In this document: positions 9,663-18,887 of the stretch, piece after piece | How positions within the stretch are numbered: the stretch's first letter is position 1 | Layout of the letters: every line of letters starts with the position of its first letter | Source of the DNA: Neostapfia colusana | Taxonomy: Eukaryota; Streptophyta; Magnoliopsida; Poales; Poaceae | Assembly: GCA_030760725.1 (NCBI GenBank) | Contig: JASWHV010000012.1 | Location: 49,507,652 to 49,571,651 of the forward strand | Direction of reading: 5' to 3' | Length of the DNA stretch: 64,000 nucleotides | The notes under the pieces: generated by a model | Databases searched by the model: none | What the model saw: only the letters and a program-made list of their open reading frames with translations | Told to the model about the DNA's origin: nothing | Translations under genes and position numbers: made by a program

Positions 9663-10818
9663 CTAAGGATAGAACTTACGGAGATGTTCTATGTTCCATG
9701 GATTGGGTAGAGGTACCCCATCCTCCGTGGCTAGGCGTTCACACCTGGGGCGGCAGACTTGTGTCACTCGGAAGGGGCCCTCCCAGCTAGGGGAGAGTTT
9801 GTTCCCCCCTTCTCAAGAAAGTATTCGTCATAGCAACAGGTCGCCCACCTCGAGCAGTCTACTCAGCACGAACCGCTGCTGATAGCGCCAGAGCGCTTGA
9901 CGGTATCGAGCGTTTCGGACAGCTGCTTGCCTCCTCCGCTCATCGACAAGGTCGATATCTTCACGCCGGAGCTGGTCCTGCATGGCTTTGTCGTACGCTC
10001 GGACACGAGATGAGCCCATGGTGATTTCTGAGGGGAGGACAGCCTCAGCCCCATACACTAGGAAGAAGGGCATTTCCCCTATCGAGCGATTGAGGGACGT
10101 CCGGCTAGCCCACAGTGTACACGGAAGCTCTTCCACCCAATTGGCACCGTGATTCTTGATGATGTTGTAGGTGCGTGTCTTGAGTCCCCTGAGAATCTCA
10201 ACGTTGGCTCTTTCGGCTTGACAGTTACTCTCTGGATGAGCAACGGAAGCAAAGCAAACTTGGATGCCGAGTCCTTCACAGCAGTCTTGGAATATTGTAC
10301 TGGTGAACTGGGTCCCGTTGTTGGTGATGATTCTGTTCTGGACCCCGAACCGGCAGACGATTGACTTGATGAACTTAACTGCTGACTGCTTGTTGATGGT
10401 TACTACAGGGGTAGCTTCCGTCCACTTGGTGAACTTGTCTACGGTGACTTAGAGGTAGCGGTACCCTCTGACGGATCTGGAAAATGGTCCCAGGATGTCC
10501 AGCCCCCACAGCGAAGGGCCACGAGGGCAGGAGCATCTGCAGCGTCTGCGCTGGTGTGTGGATCTGCTTAGCTTGGAACTGGCACGCTTTGCATCTCCTG
10601 ACCAGGTTAACGGCATCCTGGAGAGTTGTCGGCCAGTAAAAGCCATGCCGGAAGGCCTTACCAACAAACGTGCGGGAACATGCATGGTTCCCCCACTCGT
10701 CTCCATGGATCTCTGCGAGCAGGTCGCAACCCTCCTCCCGGGTTATGCACCACAATAGGATGCCATTAGCGCCACACCGGTAGAGATCCCCTTCTACCAG
10801 CGTGTATCTCTTAGCCAA
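9663..10818 (-). pseudogene. Integrase of Tat-lineage gypsy element H
   Basis: On the minus strand the N-terminal zinc domain is seen as HACSRTFVGKAFRHGFYWP followed by CKACQFQAKQIH (10818-10560), in the HHCC arrangement. The core domain follows with a frame change near 10500. The second catalytic position reads ITNNGTQF, so Asn (codon 10322-10320) replaces the usual Asp. The third block includes ESNCQAERANVEI, then a conserved VYGAEAVLPSEI segment. The C-terminal part GDLLL...SPSWEGPFRVT and a NPWNIEHLRKFYP end reach a stop at 9663. In-frame stops at 9828-9830 and about 9815, frame changes, and the Asp-to-Asn change make it inactive. Integrase would insert the element's cDNA into the genome. 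Confidence 0.85.
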
Positions 10819-10846
10819 CCGAGCGATTCGTTCGGCGGATACACGT

Positions 10847-11665
10847 TCATCGGGAAGGAAAATTGTCTTTCACGTAGTCCCAGATCTCTGTGATCCATGT
10901 AACAGGACCTACTTGAGCACTTGGATCTTGAGCGCCGGGTCGCACGGAGCCCCCGGTGATGCTTACGATCCTTGGCGGGCGCCATGGTAACAGGGCCGCC
11001 GGGACCGCCAACTTCAAGGTGCTGGTCCCGCCCCCTTCGCCTGGTTTGGCCGACCAGGTGGTAGGTCTCAGCAACTTCCTTTCGAAGACCCCCTCAGGCA
11101 CCGGAGCCCAAGTGGAAGCCTTCGTTGACAGGTCGTCGGCTATTGTGTTATTGGCACAGGGAACATGACACACGTCCAAGGATAAGAAGGCCTTCTGCAA
11201 CTTCTGTACTTGGAGGAGATAAGTTGCAAGTTGTGGGTCGTTGCAGCTACACTCTCCCTTGACTTGCTTGATGATCATCTGAGAATCACCCTTGACCAAC
11301 AACTGCTGGATGCCAAGGGATAGCACGGTTTTTAATACGAAGATGAGAGCCTCATACTCCGCCATATCGTTGGTCACCTTGAAGTCAAGTCGCACCACGT
11401 ATTTGAACTGCTCTCCGGTTGGTGTAATGAGTAGAACCCTTGCTCTGGCACCTTGCTTCCACGAGGAGCCATCGAAGAAGATAGTCCAGTAGGGCCTAGT
11501 GAAGACCGGAGCTCTGGGCTCTGGTTCACTGATGTCCTGGACCCCTGGCTGGCATGGTGGTGGAGTCCACTCTGACACGAAGTCAGCTAACGCCTGGCTT
11601 TTCACTGCATGGCGCGGTAAGAAGTCCAGCTCGAACTCCGCCAACTCCGCAGCCCATTTAGCTAT
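10847..11665 (-). pseudogene. RNase H region of gypsy element H, truncated
   Basis: The minus-strand frame is open to its break at 11665. It begins in the IAKWAAELAEFELDFLPRH linker and contains an RNase H domain with FDGSSWKQGA (first catalytic Asp), NDMAEYEALIF (Glu) and VKGDSQMIIKQV (Asp). The order and the DGS-x-AEYEA-x-GDS pattern match the extra RNase H of Tat-lineage gypsy elements. The reverse transcriptase that should precede it is missing, removed where copia A begins. The downstream linker to integrase stays open to 10847. RNase H removes the RNA strand during reverse transcription. Confidence 0.8.
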
Positions 11666-11927
11666 TGAAAGTGCATATAGGCATCCCTTGTGGGTTTTGG
11701 TTGATTTATGACAAACAAGTGAGACCCTAACAAAATCATTGAGATGAGCGCAGGTTTTTAAAGAAATTAGGAAGAAAGCGCAAAAAAAAAAGGAGAATGA
11801 GGATCTAAAATGATAAGAGCTCAGGAGATAAAGAGATTAGATTACTTAGTATGGAGTGTGTTGGAGAAACACATCCCAAGAGCTCAAGTGAAAGAAATCA
11901 CACTAACTGCACAAAAATCAGCATTAG

Positions 11928-12136
11928 CGGACTAGTCCGATATCAACCGGACTACTCCGATTTCTCTCTGACTAGAAAACGGACTAGTCCGATATAGACC
12001 GGACTAGTCCGATTTGTCTCTGAGTAGACAATGGACTTGTCCGCACCCATACGGACTAGTCCGATATCTCACAACACTTAGGGTTTTCCACACGCCGCAC
12101 ACCGGACTAGTCCGGAGTCCACCACGGACTAGTCCG
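11928..12136. repeat. CGGACTAGTCCG palindrome array, A 5' LTR
   Basis: Eight sites at 11928, 11948, 11980, 12000, 12032, 12052, 12103 and 12125. Six are perfect 12-mers. The others are CGGACTACTCCG and TGGACTTGTCCG. Spacing is 20-51 bp and the last site ends 40 bp upstream of the TATA box. Confidence 0.9.
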
Positions 12137-12175
12137 GACATCGCAAACCCTAACGGTAACCTTTGGAAACCCTAG

Positions 12176-12184
12176 TATAAATAG
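12176..12184 (+). promoter_or_regulatory. TATA box of the copia A 5' LTR
   Basis: TATAAATAG lies downstream of the palindrome array. The same box is at 39439-39447 in the 3' LTR. Slightly altered forms are in element E (46181-46188, TATATAAA; 55917-55925, TATAAAAAG). Confidence 0.7.
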
Positions 12185-12629
12185 AGGTGTACGACCATAC
12201 TACAACCTCTCTCGACCCCCTGCGCCGTCACACCTTCCAAGAGCCCAAAATTCACATCTCTCCACACATTCTAACCCTAAAAGGATCAAATCTTTGAGGA
12301 TTAGCAATTGATCAAAGGAGAGACTTGTTCTACACATCTTGAGCTCTTGGGTTTGATCTCTCTTACACTCTTGTTCATTTATTGTTCATCTTTTGAGTGT
12401 GTTTGGTGGTATTCATTCATTGTAATTCTTGGGGAGCCCTCAACTTGTGAGAAGGCCCCTTGAACGATTTATTTGCCTTTTGTGATTAGTGGAAGAGAAT
12501 CGGCCTCCGTGGCGATTCGACGAGGGTAGGGTTGGTAAAGACCCGGTCCTTCGTGGACTCCTCAACGGAGACGTAAATTTCCTTTGTGGAATCGAACCTC
12601 GGGATAAAATCTTGTCTCGGCTACATTCA

Positions 12630-12644
12630 ATTGGTATCAGAGCC
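12630..12644 (+). other. Primer-binding site of copia A
   Basis: ATTGGTATCAGAGCC directly follows the LTR. TGGTATCAGAGC is complementary to the 3' end of plant initiator tRNA-Met, the standard plant LTR-retrotransposon primer. Confidence 0.9.
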
Positions 12645-12680
12645 AAACTCTTCAAAAGAGACTCACTTCTCGAAAAGACG

Positions 12681-14672
12681 ATGTCGGACATCAAGGATGT
12701 ACACAAGAAGATCGACGATGAAAAGGGTGATGATGAAAGGACTCAAAAGCTAAAGAAGCTACTCGACGCCGTTCAAGGTAGTGAGGACGATGATGAGGAG
12801 GTGCTCCAAGTCAAGGCTCTTCTACAGAAGAAGGCACTCTCCCCAAAAGGGAAGAAGAAGATCGATGATGAAAAGAAGAAGAAAGGGGGTAGTCACACAG
12901 ACTACTCCCGATATCCTTTTGACTATGAACGTTTGAATTCTAACAATAGTCATTACTTATCAATTCCTCTAGGGAAAGCACCTTACTTTGATGGCAATGA
13001 CTATTCAATGTGGAGACAAAACATGAAAATGCACCTTATATCTCTTAACCCAAGTTTGCGGCATATAGTGTGTACAGGGATAGATATCCCGGATGATGAT
13101 GAAGAGCTGACTCCAAGCCAAGAACAAGCCGTTCATCGGAATGCTCAAGCTGTAGCTGTGATCACGTCATCACTGAGCCGAGAAGAGTTCACCAAGGTGG
13201 ATGGACTCGAAATTGCCAAGGAGATATGGGACACACTACAAACCGCACATGAAGGTGACCGTCATGTACGTGAAGCCAAGATAGAAATGATTGAAGGTGA
13301 ATTGGGAAGATTCGCGATAGAAGAAGATGAATCACCACAAGATATGTACAATCAACTGAAGAATATTATCAACAAAGTCCGATCTTATGGAAGCAAAAAG
13401 TGGAATGATCATGAGGTCGTGAAGTTGATTCTCAGAGCATTCATGCCTCGCAACGTGACTCTTTGCTCTATGATTAGAGAAAGCCCCGGGTATCGGAAAA
13501 TGACCCCAGACGAACTTCTTGGCAAGATCATCAACTTTGAAATGATGGAGAAGCAAGCCAAGCATATCAAGGAAATTGCCGATCTCACCTCGGCAAAGAA
13601 GAAAAGAGTTGCTTTGAGGTCAACTTGTAAACCCGTATCAAAAGAAGCTCGAGAAGCTCATGGAGAAGACGATAGTGATGATGAAAGTAGTGATATCGAT
13701 GAAGAAGACATGATCTTGTTCATGAAGAAGTTCAAGAAAATAATGAGAAGAAGAAAGGGTAGCAGCTCAAACGAAGGAAGACAAAGGGACAAACAAAAGA
13801 CCTAAGATGAGACGGGCATGCTACAACTGTGGAGAATATGATCACTTCATAGTAGATTGTCCATATGAAGAAAATAAGAGGAAGACTAAAGACACAAGCC
13901 TCAACCAAAGAAAATGTTCAAGAAGAAGAAGCAATATGGCCAAGCGCATCTAGGGAAGGAGTGGGACTCCAATGATGAATCCTCATACGAAGAAGAAGAG
14001 GAGATGGCCACCATAGCCATAAAGAAGACTACCAAGAAATCCACTCTCTTCCCAACCATGGGCGCATGGAAGGACACCGACAACACTTGTTTAATGACAA
14101 AGGAAGGTAAAAGAAAGGTAACAAGTAAATCTTCCTTCTCGCATTCTTTTACTAGTGATAGTGATAATTCTAGTGAGGATGATAGCAGTGATGAAAATGA
14201 ATATATGCTTAGGGGTTTAGACAAAAAGACAGCTGCTAAGATGAAATTTCTATTTGATAAGTTTGTTGATATGGAGAAGTTAGTCAATCGTCAGCAAGAT
14301 ATGATCACCTCCATAAAGGAGGAATATCTTGAGATTGAAAAGCTTTTTGAACTTGAAAAGGAGAGAAGTAAATCACTAGAACTTGAGTTAGCTTCAAGCA
14401 GGGAAGCTTGCTTGAAGTTAAAGGACTCAAATGCCACCATCAACGATGAACTTGCTAACTTAACCGAAGTCACCAAGATCCTTGAGGTACAAGTTGAGTC
14501 ACTCAAGCAAAGTGGTTCTTCATCCACTTCAAGGTCACCTTCTCAACATATAAAATATGAAACTAGTATTACCTGTGCTTGTGCCAAAAGTGACACTAAC
14601 TTGAAGAAAAAGCCAAACTCGACAAAGGACAAGCAATCTTCTCAAAGTGGCATATTTGACAAGGAGAAGATC
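12681..14672 (+). pseudogene. Gag of copia A, 5' segment
   Basis: Gag forms the particle that packages element RNA. The natural start is ATG at 12681 (MSDIKDVHKKID). An open frame also extends 64 codons upstream into the LTR because of the LTR deletion. A UBN2/DUF4219-type gag domain follows (YFDGNDYSMWRQNMKMHL at about 12985, later EIWDTLQTAHEGD). An acidic stretch is near 13660-13720. One extra A near 13797 ends this frame at 13805. The zinc knuckle CYNCGEYDHFIVDC (13819-13860, C-x2-C-x4-H-x4-C) and a long coiled-coil tail (14210-14510) continue in other frames. The sequence stops at GAGAAGATC (14672), where gypsy B is inserted, and resumes at 33594. Confidence 0.88.
14668..14672. other. 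Target-site duplication AGATC (left copy)
   Basis: AGATC here and at 33589-33593 flank gypsy element B. In the uninterrupted relative E the same place reads GAGAAGATCAAGTATGC with a single AGATC (about 49037-49046). This proves a 5-bp duplication on insertion. Confidence 0.95.
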
Positions 14673-14828
14673 TGTGACACCCTCAATTTCGGTTTCTACA
14701 TGAATTCATATTTTGTATAGAGAAAACAATTTAAAATAAGTAGAAACGGAGAAAATATCAAAAAGATAGCCAAAAAGAGCAAATTCGAGTTCACTGAGAG
14801 CGCCGAAGATAATTGCCACGGCTCGCTG

Positions 14829-15540
14829 GCCACGTGGCGCCTTCGGAGCTCATTCCCGCAAAGGGGGAGAGGTCCGCCGCTAAACTGGCTACGTGGCAGG
14901 CTCGGGGCTCATCCCCGCGAAGGGAAAGAGGTCTGACTCCGTGGTACACGTGTTGCCCCCGGAGCTAGCCTCTGTGGAGGAGAAAGGCCAGCCCGCAGGA
15001 CACGTGTCGTTTTCGGAGCTAGTCATTGCGGAAAAGAGAGGACCAGCCGCACGGGACACGTGTCGCTCTCGGAGCTCACCTCCGAGAGGTCCGGTCCCAT
15101 TGGACACATGTCACCTCCGGAGCTCGCCTCCAGGAGGTCCGACACTACCGGACACGTGTCACCTCCGGAGCTCATCTTCGGGAGGTCCGACGCTGATGGA
15201 CACGTGTCAACCTCGGAGCTCCTCTTTGAGGAGAAAGGAAGTCTGGCACTACTAGACACGTGGCATTCTCGGAGCCACCTCCGAAGAGAAGGGAGGTCCG
15301 ACTATAACACGTGGCACTATCGGAGCTCACCTACGAAGAGAGGGGAGGTCCGGAATTGACATGTGGCGTACGCGGAGCTCGTCTCTGGAAAGAGGGGAGG
15401 TCCCGCCCGCCAGGACACGTGGCGCACGCGGAGCTCACCTCTGAGGAAGAGGGAGGTCTCGCCCTCCTGACACGCGGCACAACCGGAGCTTGTCTATGCG
15501 GAAAAGGGAGCCCAGGCCCCTGCTGGACACGTGGAGCCTC
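14829..15540. repeat. CACGTG-centred tandem array in U3 of gypsy B
   Basis: About 14 units at 48-58 bp intervals. Cores lie near 14829, 14888, 14944, 15000, 15055, 15103, 15151, 15199, 15255, 15306, 15358, 15413, 15471 and 15525. The consensus is GACACGTGTC/GACACGTGGC, then CCGGAGCT and a GAGGTCCG-like block. It ends about 200 bp upstream of the TATA box, as enhancers do. The unit resembles the arrays in element H (7095-7560, 8985-9425). Confidence 0.88.
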
Positions 15541-15744
15541 CGGAGCTCACCGCCGCGAAGGTAATGAGATTTGAAGCGGTTTTTATTCTGTACGCTTGGG
15601 AATCCCCGGTACTAAGGAAACCGACACGAATTCCACGTTGCTACCGCACCAAATCAATTGAAGATAAGTTGTTAAGATTCAAAAACAATTTGAATAGAAC
15701 TCTTATTCGAATTCCGATCAGATTAGGACTCTTCTCTTCCCGAT

Positions 15745-15753
15745 TATAAATAG
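15745..15753 (+). promoter_or_regulatory. TATA box of the gypsy B LTR
   Basis: TATAAATAG lies downstream of the CACGTG array and is followed by a plausible untranslated leader (AACCCGAAACAACCCC). Sequence motif only. Confidence 0.6.
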
Positions 15754-16120
15754 AACCCGAAACAACCCCTTGCTCGTAACATCTTTTCTAAAGCCGACAA
15801 CTTAGTAGCCCTAGCCCCAAACTCGTCGAGCTAAACCCCTTCGCCGTAATTTGACCACCGAAGAGACCGCCGACGAGCCCAGACACGATCGCCATTGCCG
15901 GAAGAGAGCCCTGACGATCTACTTTTGCTAGAGGAAGGACCCGAAGAAAGTAAGGTAGGTCTCCAATACCACCTTACGACATCATCGTATTTTCTTTGCA
16001 TCTGTTCTTTGAATCCTTTCGAATAGAAGCTTTTTCGTGGACAGATCATGTGTTGATCGGTCTGATCTAGATCTTGAGTCGAGATCATCACCACGTCCAC
16101 AATTGATCTTTACACCTCTA

Positions 16121-16388
16121 TTGTAAGAAAACTCCATCAACGGCAAATGATCGTCCCAATTCTTGCCGTGGTGGATGGCACAAGCGCGTAGCATGTCTTC
16201 CAGCACTTGGTTCACCCGTTCAGTTTGACCATCTGTCTGCGGGTGATACGCGGAGCTTCGGATCAGTTTGGTCCCCAATGATGCGTGCAGCTGTTCCCAA
16301 AACCGAGAGACAAACAGCGCACCACGATCTGAAATAATGGAGCGGGGAACACCGTGCAAGCACAAGATCCTTGCAATATACGGCTCCA
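16121..16388 (-). pseudogene. Antisense integrase fragment inside the LTR of gypsy B
   Basis: The minus strand encodes an integrase core piece with the second catalytic Asp (SIISDRGALFVS) and the Glu block (ERVNQVLEDML), ending at EFSYN. It matches the integrases at 23249-24382 and 31428-32355. At several variant positions it agrees with the 31428-32355 copy and not with element C (for example CTTGCCGTGG, CGCGGAGCTT and TTTGGTCCCC on the plus strand). Both ends are abrupt: the left joins ACACCTCTA|TTGTAAG, and the right joins the CCATGCCAGGATAAC block that also follows the 3' copy. Confidence 0.85.
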
Positions 16389-17644
16389 TACCAGCCATGC
16401 CAGGATAACAGTGCCACCACAAGGCCAAATATGGGTGCGGCTTAGCTGACTAATTAGGTAAGTTGCTAGATTTTTATGGACCGCAGAAGGCCCGGGAATG
16501 GGAGTCGAGTGAGGACTGCCCTGGGAACTGCATGGCACAAGAGAGGGCCCGTGGGTGGGAGAATTGGAGATTCCAGCCTGCTGGTGAAACCTTAGTGAGT
16601 CCATACATCTAGTAGCCCCTTTGTAAAGGCTATTTTGTGATCTCTTGACCATACACCGACGGTTGTGTACTGGTATAATGGAGGTTCTGCAGTCACCGAC
16701 GGGTGACGAAATCACAAACTTGTGGGTAAAGTGGTGCAAAATCTGCAGAGTCTAAAACTATCATGATAGCCGAGCTTACGGTCACGAGCGCCTGAACAAC
16801 TCACATGATTAGATGGGATGGTTATTGGGAGGTTATGGTTTTTGGTTATTGGTTAGTTATAGTTTGGTTTTTGGGACTGTTGAGTCCGGATAATGATATT
16901 GGTTGCATGACTGTTGAGTCATGGCAATGAGATTTAGTCTCAGAATGAGATGGAATTGAATATGAGATGAGATGGTAGTGAATACGAGATGGTATTCATG
17001 AGATGGTAGTGAATACGAGATGGTATTCATGAGCAAAGTTGAGAAAGATTAATGTCTGGTTGAGACATGGAAAGGGGTGAATCATGATGGAGGTATGTTA
17101 ATATTTAAATACATGTTGAGATTACATTCACTTAAAGCTAAGTTGATGTTTTTATCGTGTTTTGAGAATTAAACTTTGCTTTCCACAATGAGCCTTTTTA
17201 TACCTGCCTTGTTGTGAGCTACATATCATATTTTCCCGCACTTGCTGAGTACGTCATGTACTCAAACTTGCATTATCATACATCATCAGCAACATGAGAG
17301 GAGTACTATGAAGACCCCGTGGAGTACTAGGACTGTGATCCCCCCATCAACTTGTCTGTGGGGATGGAGTAGACATGGAGCTGCTGCTGCTTCTTAGATT
17401 GCTTCCGCACTAGTTAGAAGACTTCCGCTGCTAGAATAAGACTTCCGCTGCTAAGATAAGACTTCCGCTGCTAGAATGAGTCCAAGACTCATGAGACTTT
17501 GTAATAAACCCTATTATTCGTGGTTATATATATTCTGAATTCAGTTTGTGAAGTACATGTGTATGTGTGATGAACATTCTGGGCACACATACGCATCAGT
17601 CTCGGTTCCGAGGCGTTTCCTCTCAGAACCAGGGCGTCACAAGT

Positions 17645-18020
17645 TGGTATCAGAGCCACGGTTGACGGTGGGACACAAGCCTAGATAAGTCTCAAGTTGG
17701 TATCAGAGCCACGTTGATAGTAGATCACACGCCTAGATAGGTCAAAGTTGGTATCAAAGCCACGGTTGACGGTGGGACACAAGCCTAGATAAGTAACAGA
17801 TTGGTATCAGAGCCACGTTGACAGTAGATCACACGCCTAGATAGGTCAAGTTGGTATAAAAGCTACCACGTTGACTGTAGGACACACCCCTAGACACAGA
17901 TTGGTATCAAACTACTATGGGTGATCGTAGATCACACACCTAGATAGAGATCACAGGTTGGTATAGATACCACGGTTGACTGTAGGTCACGCACCCCTAG
18001 TAACAGATTGTTATTAGAAG
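17645..18020 (+). repeat. Tandem primer-binding-site-like units of gypsy B
   Basis: The functional site TGGTATCAGAGC starts at 17645, three bases after the LTR. Related units follow at 17698 (identical), 17749, 17802 (identical), 17852, 17902, 17959 and about 18009, spaced 50-57 bp. Each unit continues with CCACGTTGACNGTAG and CACACGCCTAGATAGGT-like sequence. The TGGTATC core decays with distance from the LTR. TGGTATCAGAGC pairs with initiator tRNA-Met. Confidence 0.92.
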
Positions 18021-18338
18021 CCACGCTGACCATAGGATGCAAGCTTAGGTAAAATGCATAGATTGACATTGGACCCACCTTGATTATAGGACTCCCACTG
18101 AATAAGCTTGAATAGGAGTTGTGTGTTTGTGATGATTGCTTGTGATTGTGTGCTTAGTGTGAGTTGTGGGACGTTTGAGCTTTGACCATATCCACACATA
18201 GTAGAGAGATGTGAGATGCTTCGGCACTTGTTCACATCCTCATATAGAACGATATTAAGTCCATCCACCTTGATGCATATAGTTGGGAGGGATCTATCTA
18301 AACTTCTGACCTCTATTCTATGCAACTCTCTCTCAAAG

Positions 18339-18887
18339 ATGGTGAGAGGAAAAGCCGGCTGTCAAGGCAGGAACGTCCGTGGCAACCAAGAGGAGGACCA
18401 CGTCAAAGTTCCTGAGAATGACAATCTCGGAGCTGGTGAAAACAACCTAGAACGGTTGATGGCCATGCAAAATCAGCTCATGCAAACCATGATCCAAACT
18501 TTTGGTCAGCTACAGGCCAACAACAACAATCCCGTTCCTGCACCCCCGCCACCACCACCGCCACCACCGCTGGTTCACAATAGGCTGGGAGAGTTCATGA
18601 GAACTCGACCACCTACCTTCTCACAAGCTAATGATCCCATGGAGGTCGATGATTGGTTGAAGTCCATGGAGAAGAAGCTTGCCATCGTTCAGTGCAATGA
18701 CCAAGAGAAAGTTCTCTTTGCATCGCACCGACTTATGGGAGCTGCCGCTGATTGGTGGTACGCTCTATGCAACGCTCATGTTGACCCAGAGACTATTACT
18801 TGGACTGAGTTCAAGGAGAGTTTCCGCTCTCATTACATCCCTGCTGGTGTAATGATGCTCAAAAGACAAGAGTTCGTAGGTCTCCGC
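18339..18887 (+). pseudogene. Gag of gypsy B, N-terminal part
   Basis: ATG at 18339 (MVRGKAGCQGRNVRGN). It has a Gln/Asn-rich helix, a run of ten prolines (about 18540-18570), then the conserved gag block with DDWLKSMEKKLAIVQCND and AAADWWYALCNAH (about 18650-18780) and FKESFRSHYIPAGVM, as in the Retrotrans_gag family. It forms the particle. The open frame extends 41 codons upstream, but no gag similarity is visible there. The gene is cut at codon 183 by the LTR of element C at 18888. The remainder of B's gag and its whole pol are absent from the window. Confidence 0.85.

Larger units (their letters stand above)
6389..11665 (-). mobile_element. Tat-lineage Ty3/gypsy element H, 3' part
   Basis: Minus-strand order is RNase H (11665-10847), integrase (10818-9663), then a long non-coding repeat-rich tail and an LTR-like end at 6389-6680. 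The RNase H sits in the AEFELDFLPRHAVKSQ...DFV context typical of RIRE2/Retand-type (Tat) elements, which carry a second RNase H. Long non-coding DNA between pol and the 3' LTR is also usual in this lineage. The right edge at 11665 is cut by copia A in mid-pol, and the missing 5' half does not reappear on A's other side (from 40203). No target duplication could be identified. Confidence 0.75.
11666..12629 (+). repeat. 5' LTR of copia A (shortened)
   Basis: Starts TGAAAGTGCAT and ends CTACATTCA before the primer site. U3 carries eight palindrome sites (see 11928-12136), then a TATA box at 12176-12184 and the 5' part of the transcript. Compared with the 1415-bp 3' LTR it lacks about 310 bp corresponding to 39881-40191. 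The sequence jumps from ATCTTGTCT directly to CGGCTACATTCA. Confidence 0.85.
14673..17641 (+). repeat. 5' LTR of gypsy B, with foreign integrase piece
   Basis: Runs from TGTGACACCC to GGGCGTCACA (2969 bp). U3 holds a CACGTG repeat array (14829-15540). A TATA box TATAAATAG is at 15745-15753. At 16121-16388 an antisense integrase fragment interrupts the LTR. The 3' part (16389-17641) matches 32356-33588. Small tandem repeats near the end include GACTTCCGCTGCTA, three copies at about 17418-17475 against two in the 3' LTR, and a duplicated GAGATGGTAGTGAATAC block (about 16968-17030). Confidence 0.85.

Noticed and set aside
9790..9830. Purine-rich stretch as the polypurine tract of element H
   Set aside because: The minus-strand GAGAAGGGGGGAA lies inside the integrase C-terminal coding sequence, which continues in frame to a stop at 9663.
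10149..10758. Plus-strand open frames over the Tat integrase
   Set aside because: Antisense shadows of the minus-strand integrase zinc and core domains.
11928..12136. CRISPR array interpretation of the CGGACTAGTCCG repeats
   Set aside because: The repeats are only 12 bp, spacing is uneven, intervening sequence is itself repeated, and this is a plant retrotransposon LTR.
14893..15574. Repetitive open frames with CRSRSS/ELTSE-type repeats on both strands
   Set aside because: They are translations of the CACGTG repeat array in B's LTR. Several frames are open at once, as expected from unit lengths that are multiples of three and a lack of stops in GC-rich DNA.
17645..18020. CRISPR-like array or tRNA genes
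   Set aside because: The regular spacing suggests an array, but the repeated core is the tRNA-Met-complementary primer site, the spacers are repeats of each other, and no cloverleaf can be formed.
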